Positions 56,241-64,000 of a DNA stretch of 64,000 nucleotides are shown here, piece by piece; positions within the stretch are counted from its first letter, which is position 1; each line of letters starts with the position of its first letter. This DNA comes from Favolaschia claudopus (taxonomy: Eukaryota; Basidiomycota; Agaricomycetes; Agaricales; Mycenaceae): positions 1,798,001 through 1,862,000 of the forward strand of contig JAWWNJ010000008.1 in assembly GCA_037176885.1 (NCBI GenBank), given 5' to 3'. The notes below the pieces were generated by a model. It was not told the DNA's origin. It saw only the letters and a program-made list of their open reading frames with translations, and did not search any database. The position numbers were made by a program, and so were the translations under genes.

Positions 56241-58799
56241 ATGAAGAATGTGTTTCTCATGCTACCTCCCGACCTACCGACCTACCGACCTACATACCTC
56301 AGACGGGGGATCGTCACCGGAGACAACGACACTTGCTGTAATTTACGAACCATTTCGCGGCCTTATAAACGGGTTGGACGCACACCGGGACGTTGTTTTC
56401 GACCTCTTCTTCATGCTCCACTGGTTCAGCGTCCTTCTCGCCATCCCGATTGGGGTATATCTTTTGCTCCTGATAGGCTGGCACCTTCTCCGCCGTCATC
56501 TCCTCAGCAAGACTTCCGGCGTCCTCGAGCTACCCTTACTCGCTAAGAGTCGGAGTTCGGCGCAAAAGATCTCAGGCACTGCTGTCGTCTGTGGCGGAAG
56601 GTCGGTATCTCAACCATACGCAAATTCGGCGATAAAATGAACTTTGAACCCCCAGTATCGCGGGACTATTCGCCGCGCGGGTCTGCCATGATCACTTTGA
56701 ACGTGTTCTCATCGTCGAAGCTGAACCCTGGGTCGCTTCGGAGGAGGGCCGTCGAGTAGACGGATGGAAGCAGACTCGCCAACGCTCCCGAGTCATGCAG
56801 TTCACTTCTCTACATAGTGCGCCGCCCTCACATTTTTTCCCAAGTACGCACGACATTGAATGACTACCAATTATTATTCTAGTGTCGCAAGCCTTTGTAT
56901 ACAGGGCTATGAAATACATGTTCCCTGATCTCGAGGAAGAATGTCGGCGGTCGGAAATTTCGTTCGTATTTTGCCTCCGCCGTGTTCCTTCATCCCCAAC
57001 CCTTGATACTTAGAATCATGCCGGCCGATCCTGCCTTCGTCGTTTCGGGCGTGCCGATCCCCATGCCCAGCCCATATCGCGAGTCGGGGTTCCCTTTAGC
57101 GATGTTTGCGAGCCGCATGGGCACCGGTGAGACTTTTCCAACCGACGCCTCGATAACAAACGAATGCTTAAATTTACACAGAAACTTTGATCAGGTTGGC
57201 CATTCCACCTTTCCTTTGTGTCAACCAGAGCTCACGAGGACCGTGATTAGACGTCTCGTTCTAGACAAAACAGCGCATCCGAACATCGAGTATATTACCG
57301 GCACTGTTACGGACGTCTTGCCTAGCCCTACAGACCATTCACGCTTAAGCACAGTGGTCGTTAGGACGGTATCGGGGATACAAGAGTTCGAGGCCGCTCT
57401 TGTAGCAGGTAATATCAATCTTTCGTTGCTCAGATATTCACCAGCCGATTACACTTTTTATAGACTGCACCGGTCCTGCCCGTGTAGGACTCAAATGGCT
57501 CCAACGACATGGATACGGCTACCTCGACTCGGCACCCTCTTCTGGTTCTCAAAAATACCCCCACGGTACCCTACCTCTAGACCAACTAAAAATCAGCCTC
57601 GACCAGAAACTGCGCTACACCAGCATCCTCTTCCGCCTCCGCCCTGAATTCCACGACAGTTTGCCCTTGCCGTCGCATCTGAAGAACTTGAAAAAAATAT
57701 GCACCTATATTGATGATGGGAGTGAGGAGAGCCTCAAGGTGGGCAAGGGGATGTTTGTGTTGGTCAGGGGAGATGGGGGGCATCGTGAGTGTGTTTTCCG
57801 ACACTTTATTTTCTCTTCCCCGTTGTGTTTTTATCATTCGGTCTGATTGGAATTTCGTTCGTTCAAAGTCTGTGCCTTTACGGGTCACTACGGCTCCGTT
57901 CGGTCTCAGCCTACGAATATCACCGAGATGAAGGACTATGTCCGGAGCTTCAAGCCAAAGGAGCCGATTCCGGAGTGGATTTTCGGGATTTTAGATATGC
58001 TGGAAGATATTCAAGATGAAGGTTCCGTGTCTGCCCTGAAAATCCGTGAGTAGTTGGGTCGCCGTATATCTCGTACGGGACAAACCGGGTCCTTTTATTA
58101 CTTCTAGCTCCTACTACAAACATCCAGTATCACCGGGCGGTGAATCTGCCCTCTAATTTCGTCGCTTTGGGTGATAGCGTTATCACGGGTATGTTTTCTA
58201 TTCCCTCCCTGCGTGAACAAATACTGATGATGCGCCAGTAAACCCGGTTTATGGGTGAGACTCGGAGTGGTTATCGTTGTTTTGACACCTATATTCATTT
58301 GTCGTAGCGAAGGCACCGCAAAAGCACTGCGCTGCGTCCTCAGTCTTCACAAAACATTACATTCGGCTCTATCAAGCGGAGTCAAAGACACCCTCCCCCC
58401 TGATTTTTCAGTGAAATTTTTCGCGGAAGCGCATGGTAAAACGGACTGGATGTGGCAGAGTACGCGATTGGCGGGTATGTTGTCTTGCGACTCGTCTTTC
58501 GGTATGATGCTGAACCCGCTCCATGTTATGCAGACTATGGACTACCGACAACGGAACCCATAGTGGGCGAGAAGTTGTCGTCTGGAGCGTTTTGGCGTCG
58601 ATACGGGAACCATATGCAGGCTCTTGCACCCAAGGTAAGTGCAGAAGGCATTTTTTTTCACATGATTGACTGCGTTGGCTAGAATGAACTCGCAGCATGG
58701 GTCTTTTATACCATGCTGGCTGGGCTCGGAACTCCGATTGACGCACTGCACCCCAGACTCATGTTAAGGGTTCTGTGGTCAATGTGTTGGTCTAGTTAG
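56241..58799 (+). CDS. FAD-dependent oxidoreductase copy B (membrane-anchored)
   Basis: A flavoprotein of the aromatic-hydroxylase-like class; substrate unknown. Start at ATG 56241 (MKNVFLM) by comparison with copy A; ATG 56248 in another frame also leads towards the membrane span (HWFSVLLAIPIGVYLLLLIG), so the first exon is unsettled. After it: CGG-S-IAGLFAARVCHDHF over an intron (FAD Rossmann motif), IVEAEPWVASEEGRRVDGWK, IMPADPAFVVSGVPIPMPSP, IRRLVLDKTAHPNIEYITGT, TDCTGPARVGLKW-like, FVALGDSVIT/VNPVYGEGTAKALR (GD motif for the FAD ribityl), DYGLPTTEPIVGEKLSSGAF, and last exon NELAAWVFYTMLAGLG to WSMCWSS-stop at 58797-58799. It is uninterrupted, unlike copy A. At about 57210-57260 it carries small indels relative to A that cancel in frame. 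Confidence 0.75.
56271..56294 (+). repeat. GACCTACC minisatellite in the first exon of copy B
   Basis: Three tandem 8-bp units (the last with a variant end) between TTTCTCATG and CTCAGACGG. Copy A lacks this segment, so it arose in or was lost from one paralogue after duplication. Confidence 0.7.
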
Positions 58800-58920
58800 A
58801 ACTGATTCAATAAAATATAACTTAGAGTTGCTCGATAAATCAGAACGGGTACAATTTTGGGTCGTCGGAGGATTCTCTCGGGCTATCCCGATCTTGAAAA
58901 GTAGAAAAAAAAATCAAACC

Positions 58921-58924
58921 AAAA
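58921..58924 (-). terminator. RNA polymerase III terminator
   Basis: TTTT on the minus strand 10 bases after the tRNA-Asp 3' end, with a longer T run further on. Confidence 0.6.
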
Positions 58925-58934
58925 GAGCCAGACA

Positions 58935-59035
58935 CTCTCGACCTGGGAGTCGAACCCAGCTTTCGCGCGTCGAAGAATGGGTTCAACTCCCAGACCATGA
59001 CAGGCGCGTGTACTCAACCGATATACTAGTCGAGA
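58935..59035 (-). tRNA. tRNA-Asp (GTC) with a 28-nt intron
   Basis: Folds as a complete cloverleaf: acceptor TCTCGAC/GTCGAGA, UA, D arm GTAT...GTAC, anticodon stem CGCGC/GCGCG with loop CTGTCA+C (anticodon GTC, 34-36). Then variable loop AAAG, T arm CTGGG-TTCGACT-CCCAG and discriminator G. A 28-base insertion (58970-58997) lies directly after position 37, the canonical intron site. Counting every element gives exactly 101 bases, 73 without the intron. Confidence 0.93.
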
Positions 59036-59520
59036 TGTGTTAGGGTCTCCCCAATAGAGATTATATCCTACCTGGAGGGCTCAAGCTGATCTCGATGCCC
59101 CTCCACGCGGGTATTTTTTTACGCGATTCCGTGCACGATCGATGTTCTGACCTTCTAAGCATGAGACCTCTCTCGTCGCGGTACCGGTTATGCTCGGCTT
59201 TCCTTGGAACTCTGCGACTATTTTGCACGCACCCCGGCCCACCCATAGTCGCCACACGGGTCTTTGAGGAGGAATTCGGGAAAGGACTTGTTGAGTGGAC
59301 TCACGATCAACGGGGTCAACTAGGGTTCGGAAAGGAATGGAAGGGATGACGAAAATCTGGGCGTCAACTGACTCTTTTCGGGAACGGGAGCTTGAAATAG
59401 CAGGATCCGTGTCCAGCCAATCACAAGCTTTCATTTTGGAAGGATTGGATAGCGTGATGTGGGGTAATTAGTCCTCTATATAAGCCCCAGCTCGCGAATT
59501 CTTCTTTCCCTACTTCCACC
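59036..59520 (+). promoter_or_regulatory. Catalase promoter region
   Basis: No gene is supported here; the minus-strand frame 59081-59434 looks spurious. Ahead of the catalase start lie a heat-shock-like TTCGGGAA (59377-59384), a CCAAT box (59417-59421, CCAATCA) and TATATAA (59477-59483), 38 bp before ATG 59521. The pyrimidine-rich leader TTCTTTCCCTACTTCCACC precedes the ATG. The heat-shock-like site would suit a stress-induced catalase, but a single 8-mer is weak evidence. Confidence 0.6.
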
Positions 59521-61407
59521 ATGCCCTCCCAACAAGTCTTCAACTCCGGCGCCGAGTCCCAGCACTACACCACCTCAAACGGTGCCGCCGTCTCCGAGCC
59601 CTATGCCTCTCAGCGCGTAGGCCTGCTTGGCCCACTCTTGCTGCAGGACTTTCACCTCATCGACAGTCTAGCGCACTTTGACCGTTAGTTTCTCTCTCGA
59701 TTCCATATCTCTTCTCATCCTTATCGCTTTCTTTCTCAGGCGAGAGAATTCCGGAGCGTGTGGTACGCACAACCGCTTTCCCAGTCCCGATTGTATTCTC
59801 AATCTCTCCCAGGTCCATGCCAAGGGTGCAGGTGCCCACGGTTACTTCGAGGTCACTGAGGACCTCACCGACCTCACCGATAACCCCCTCCTCGCCAGCA
59901 AGGGTAAGAAAGTAAAGGCTACCGTCCGCTTCTCCACCGTTGGTGGTGAATCCGGTTCCGCCGACACTGCTCGCGACCCCCGTGGTTTCGCTATCAAGCT
60001 GAGAACCGAGGAGGGTAACTGGGATTGGGTATTCAACAACACCCCCGTCTTCTTCATCCGCGACGCCGCAAAGTTCCCCCACTTCATCCACACCCAGAAA
60101 CGCGATCCTCAGACTCATCTCAAAGATCCCACCATGTTCTGGGTCAGTATCCACATCCCGCTTTCCCAAGATCCGTCTTCTGACCCTTCGATCTCAAATC
60201 TAGGATTACCTAGGCCAGAACCCAGAATCTATCCACCAGATCATGATTCTTTTCAGTGACCGCGGTACCCCCGATGGCTTCCACCAGATGCACGGCTATT
60301 CCGGCCACACCTTCAAGTGGTTCAAGAAAGACGGCTCTTTCGTCTACACCCAACTCCACCTCCGCGTCCAGGGCGGCTTCAAGGCCCTCAACAACGAAGA
60401 GGCAGGCAAGCTCGCCGGCTCCAACCCCGACTACGGCACCGAGAACCTCTTCAACACCATCGAGGCCGGCAAATTCCCCACCTGGGACGTCTACGTCCAA
60501 ACCATGACCCCCTCCCAGGCCGAACAATTCCGCTACAACATCCTCGACCTCACCAAAGTCTGGCCCCACGCCGACTTCCCCCTCCGCCCCGTAGGCAAAC
60601 TCGTCCTCGACGAGAACCCGCAGAACTACTTCGCCGAGATCGAGCAGGCCGCCTTCTCCCCGTCGCATCTCGTGCCCTACATCGAGGCGAGCGCCGACCC
60701 CGTCCTGCAGTCGCGGCTGTTCTCGTACCCGGACACCCACCGCCACCGTCTGGGAACGAACTACCAGCAGCTGCCCGTCAACGCCCCGATTGTCCCGGTA
60801 GCGAACTTCCAGCGCGACGGGCCGCAGACGTTCGTCTCGCAGGGTGCGCGTCCGAACTACCAGAGCTCGATTGCGCCGCTGCAGTATAAGGGCGCTCCCG
60901 GCACGCTTGAGGGCGGTGCGAACGACTACGAGCGGCAGGCGAAGCACGAGACGTTTGTGGGCGCGGCGTTCCGCGACCTCAGCTTTGTCACCGAACGTAC
61001 GTTTGCCTTCCTTTAATTATCATTGATATAGATTCTAACGAGATCCCGACGACAGTTGACTTCGAGCAGCCGCGCGCGATGTGGACCAAGGTCTGGAACG
61101 ACCAGCAGCGGGAGGCCTACGTGCAGAACGTCGCCGGCCACTTTGGTGGCGTCAAAAGCGATGAGGTCAAGGCTCGTCAGCGTACGTCTTTTCTTCGCAC
61201 TTTTCTTTCTTTTCTACCTCGTATCATCATAATGCTAACTGTTACTCTCTTTCTTCAGTCTCGGTATGGGCCGCCGTCGACCAATCGCTCTCGGACCGCA
61301 TCGCCAAGGCCATCGGCCACCCAACGGTCAAACCCCTCCAGGTCAGGTCCGCCAGCGAGGCCATCAAGTTCCGCGCGAATGTTGGTGCGCATCTTGCTCA
61401 GAAGTAA
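59521..61407 (+). CDS. Heme catalase, small-subunit type
   Basis: Converts hydrogen peroxide to water and oxygen. ATG 59521 ([20 protein letters not shown]). Introns near 59683, 59761, 60143, 60997 and 61181 split it; the joins read [20 protein letters not shown] (distal His) and [17 protein letters not shown]. Other landmarks: [35 protein letters not shown] (distal Asn), [26 protein letters not shown] (proximal heme-ligand Tyr) and NYQQLPVN. The C-terminus [12 protein letters not shown] ends at TAA 61405-61407. Length is about 510 residues: a small-subunit (clade 3-like) catalase without the C-terminal flavodoxin-like domain. No signal peptide; the last residues AQK are not a clear peroxisomal PTS1, so cytosolic is likely. 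GC3-rich exons suggest high expression. Confidence 0.95.
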
Positions 61408-62033
61408 GCCTGGTAGTGTTGCGGACGCTGCGTGCTCGGGTTAAAGGCTCTTCGGTGGTGTCGTTGTAAGTATAAGTAAGTAAGTTGAGACGAAAAGGCA
61501 TGATTGTTGTATGTATGTTGTATGAACAAAAGCACCAACGTTGTAGCATCTCTCGGAAGTGGAAATATCATCCCCTCAGTCAAGTAGAGTTGCAGGTTGG
61601 AAGATGTGAGATGTACCTTCCGATCTGATTTGGTTGCGACTCTTCCGTGGCTAATAACTCCTCGTTGAAACTTGCTGTTAATTTGCTTTTTTCGTGAGCT
61701 GGACTGTGTCGCTATGGCTTTCACTCAGAACGAGTTCTCATATTTTCCCCATTGATCAACCCTGTTAACACAAAGTCCAGAAAAGTCGTTTCAAAGAAAG
61801 AAGAAACTGAGGATTTTTCTCTCTGGAGGTCTCAAAACGAAGCTGAATCGAAGGCGAATGCAAGCATTCGAAGTGTTCAAAGAGATCGGACATGCATGGA
61901 ATTATATGATATTATTGCAAGTGTCTAGGCACAAGTTTGTAATATAGAGCATGTAGAGTGATTAGCATAGAGCATGTAAGTAGTAAAGCGAAAACATAAA
62001 GCAAAGCAATTATCACAAAAAAAAGAGATCATC
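61408..62033. other. Convergent intergenic region, no gene seen
   Basis: Region of 626 bp between the convergent 3' ends of the catalase and Ser-rich genes. AT-rich with repeated TAAGTA/AGAGCATGTA motifs (61940-61985), likely terminators. The frame 61398-61724 (-) shows no protein-like features. Confidence 0.5.
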
Positions 62034-64000
62034 TCAGGCAACCACAGCAACAGTGAGAGGCCTGATCTGCCTCGGGTGAATACGCACACGGCTGACATTC
62101 ACCGGAGTCGCACGAGGTTCGACAGCCAACTTCCCCTCAGCTGAAGGCTGCGCAGCCGCTGCTGCATCCCCACCACTTCCGCCACCCGCGTTGTCTTTAC
62201 TATCTCCACTCCCACTAGCGCCGCCAGAGTTATTGATGGCGTTGGAGTTGTTGTTACCAGTGGAATCGGGACTAGAGCCGCTCCCCGACTTGGTATCGTT
62301 GTTGGAGCTGGCCCCACCGCCCGAATTGTTGTTATTCGAGTTGTTGTTATTGACCGAATTGTTGTTCGTGTCTCCACCACCCGAGTTGGAGACCGAGATG
62401 GAACCAACGTCCGAATTATTGTTGTTGTTCGAGTTGTTGCTGCCATCCGAATTATTGTTATTGTTAGAGTTGTTGTTGGGATTATTGTCTTCATTGTTAT
62501 TGTTGATGACAATGGTTGTAGCCTCAACTGTAGTAGTCGTGGAGGACGTAGTGGTAGTAGTCGTGGTGGGCGGCTCCGTCGTCATCGGAGTCGTGGTAGT
62601 GAGCGACGTGGCGGTGGGAGTGTCGGTTATATTAGTGGTCTCCTCCGCCGTGGACGTGTGAGTAGCCGTGGGCTCCGTTTGCTCGGTCATCACCGTCTGG
62701 GCAGTGGTCGAATCAGTTGTCGACGTGCGGGTAGTGATTTCCTCAGTCGTCGACGAAGTCGTCGTCGCCTCGGTGGTGGACGTAGTGGTTGGCGTGGGGG
62801 AAATTGTCGACTCGGTAGATGAAGAAGCCTCGACAGTCGATGTGGTGGTGGACGTACGATCCTCTGAGGTTGACGAGGTAGTGGGCGCCATTTCCGACGA
62901 AGTAAGGAGCGTCGACGAGGTTGTAGGAGTTGTCGACGTCGTAGTACTCGTAGATGAAGTTTGCGGCGTCGCCGACGACATCACTGCAGTCGTAGATAAA
63001 GTCTGCAGCGTTGTCGTACTGGTGGCAGTCGACGACGCAGCTGCTGGAACCGCGGACGACGAAGCGACGATGTTGGAGCTAGTCGTACTTGAACGCGCCG
63101 GTGCGGGTACTGCGAAGGGTGCAAAAGCGGGACGAACGGACGACGATGCCGCTGCGGCCGGGCCAGAAGAGCTGGCACGAGGCGCGCTGGATGAGGCAGC
63201 GGGAGCGGCACTGCTTGAGGCGGCTGGTGCGGAAGAGCTGGCGCGCGGTGCACTAGAGAAAGCTGCGGGTATAGAGGAACTAGCGCGAGGCGCGCTGGAT
63301 GAGGCGACTACTATGGAAGAGCTGGCACGCAAAGCTGAAGAGCTGGAGCGGGCGACGGCGCTAGATGATGCCACAACGCTGCTCGAGTTGGGTGCAGAGG
63401 AAGAGGCGGCGGCGCTGCTTGAACGAGCCGCTGATGAAAATACTGCGGGGACAGACGAGCTGGACCGGAAAGCGTTGGAAGATGCGGCAACACTGCTGGA
63501 AGAAGGAATAGCTGACGAAGGAGGGGAACTTGAGCGAGCGGCACTGGAAGATGTCACTGCGCTGCTTGAACGAGCGGAAGATGAAGAGACCGCTGGAACT
63601 GAAGAACTGGAACGACCAGCGCTGGAAGACACAACTATGCTACTAGAGTGCGGGACGGAAGACGAAGGAGCACTGCTGGAGCGCGCTGAAGAGGAGGAAA
63701 CCGCGCTGCTCGAGCGAACAACGCTGGACGACGCTGCCCTACTGGACTGGATATCCGATGAAGAAGCAGAGCTGCTTTGGAGCACAGAAGAGGACGGGCC
63801 ACCACTGATGCTGGGACGGGCCGAGGATGATTGCACAGCGGATCGTGCAGCAGACGACAATGAGCTGCTAGCCCGAGCCGATGAAGATGGCACAGAACTG
63901 CTTGACGGAGCGGCGGAGCTGCTTGAACGCGTAGACGAAGACTGTGCAGCACTGCTTGACCGAATTGACGATGGAATGGCGCTGCTCGAAAGAATGGAAG
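62034..64000 (-). CDS. Ser/Thr/Asn-rich mucin-like protein (5' end outside window)
   Basis: The reading frame is open without interruption from the right edge to TGA 62034-62036, over 650 codons. The first two thirds is an irregular array of short Ser-rich units (variants of SSSARSSSA and PSSS), then Thr/Ser-rich sequence (TTTTSTTPTTSS style), then a homopolymer-like Asn region (about 62260-62510; runs such as NNNNSDGSNN), a Gly/Ser/Asp stretch and a final ordered-looking tail (VNVSRVRIHPRQIRPLTVAV). No membrane span or GPI signal is seen at the C-terminus. Probably a secreted or surface protein heavily O-glycosylated in the Ser/Thr part; the signal peptide would lie outside the window. The family is not recognisable. 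Confidence 0.7.
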   Translation of the reverse strand, partial: SILSSSAIPSSIRSSSAAQSSSTRSSSSAAPSSSSVPSSSARASSSLSSAARSAVQSSSARPSISGGPSSSVLQSSSASSSDIQSSRAASSSVVRSSSAVSSSSARSSSAPSSSVPHSSSIVVSSSAGRSSSSVPAVSSSSARSSSAVTSSSAARSSSPPSSAIPSSSSVAASSNAFRSSSSVPAVFSSAARSSSAAASSSAPNSSSVVASSSAVARSSSSALRASSSIVVASSSAPRASSSIPAAFSSAPRASSSAPAASSSAAPAASSSAPRASSSGPAAAASSSVRPAFAPFAVPAPARSSTTSSNIVASSSAVPAAASSTATSTTTLQTLSTTAVMSSATPQTSSTSTTTSTTPTTSSTLLTSSEMAPTTSSTSEDRTSTTTSTVEASSSTESTISPTPTTTSTTEATTTSSTTEEITTRTSTTDSTTAQTVMTEQTEPTATHTSTAEETTNITDTPTATSLTTTTPMTTEPPTTTTTTTSSTTTTVEATTIVINNNNEDNNPNNNSNNNNNSDGSNNSNNNNNSDVGSISVSNSGGGDTNNNSVNNNNSNNNNSGGGASSNNDTKSGSGSSPDSTGNNNSNAINNSGGASGSGDSKDNAGGGSGGDAAAAAQPSAEGKLAVEPRATPVNVSRVRIHPRQIRPLTVAVVA

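Noticed and set aside
57220..57270. Frameshift with TAG in oxidoreductase copy B relative to copy A
   Set aside because: A 4-base loss and 1-base gain nearby cancel, so the long frame 56982-57647 continues into IRRLVLDK without a stop.
59081..59434. 117-codon minus-strand frame between tRNA-Asp and catalase
   Set aside because: No recognisable family; overlaps CCAAT/TATA-bearing promoter sequence of the catalase gene.
60210..60947. 245-codon minus-strand frame inside catalase
   Set aside because: Antisense shadow caused by GC-rich third positions of the catalase exon.
1..64000. CRISPR arrays, bacterial operons, ribosome binding sites, rRNA genes
   Set aside because: None seen; the DNA is eukaryotic with spliceosomal introns throughout.

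Overview
This window reads as nuclear DNA of a filamentous basidiomycete, most likely an agaricomycete. Genes are densely packed on both strands and broken by many 45-60 base GT-AG introns with CTNAC-like branch sites. Several families typical of these fungi are present (psi-producing oxygenase, DUF6534 membrane protein, DUF6604-like protein, DUF6729-type transposon). No bacterial, organellar or viral signature was seen.

Left part (1-15.4 kb), mostly host genes: the 5' part of an ESA1/KAT5-type MYST acetyltransferase (-), a DUF6604-like gene with a reading-frame problem, a DUF985 cupin, the SNARE YKT6, a two-domain psi-producing oxygenase, a small tetraspanin-like protein, a site-2 protease and ribosomal protein eL38 (-).

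Mobile block 1 (15.4-27.7 kb): two head-to-tail copies of one 6,131-bp DNA transposon. The pair is bracketed by a single perfect 8-bp duplication (CTTCGTTT) and separated by 6 bp. It sits about 117 bp upstream of the RPL38 start codon. Each copy carries an apparently intact multi-exon transposase with a DUF6729-like zinc module, a D-D-E core and a second C-terminal zinc-like module.

Middle (27.7-39.3 kb), all on the minus strand: a secreted six-cysteine protein, a disordered protein with a GGTFNEVRGN-type N-terminus, a predicted mitochondrial protein and the ER P5A ATPase SPF1.

Mobile block 2 (39.3-49.8 kb): an FAD oxidoreductase gene (copy A) is broken by a 1,049-bp TIR element with an 8-bp duplication. 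Next to it lies a near-palindromic MULE-like element with 127-176 bp arms and a 9-bp duplication. A third, inverted copy of the 6,131-bp transposon is nested inside that element.

Right part (49.8-64 kb): a DUF6534 membrane protein, a GT25-like glycosyltransferase (-), a DUF4203 multispanning protein (-), the uninterrupted inverted paralogue (copy B) of the FAD oxidoreductase, an intron-containing tRNA-Asp (-), a catalase with a recognisable promoter, and the C-terminal part of a very Ser/Thr/Asn-rich protein running off the right edge.

The host genes do not form one pathway. The outstanding biology is the transposon layering: three almost identical, apparently autonomous copies of a poorly characterised element, in tandem and nested configurations. 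Intron boundaries were placed by eye from frame continuity and splice consensus; family names rest on motif recognition, not on searches.
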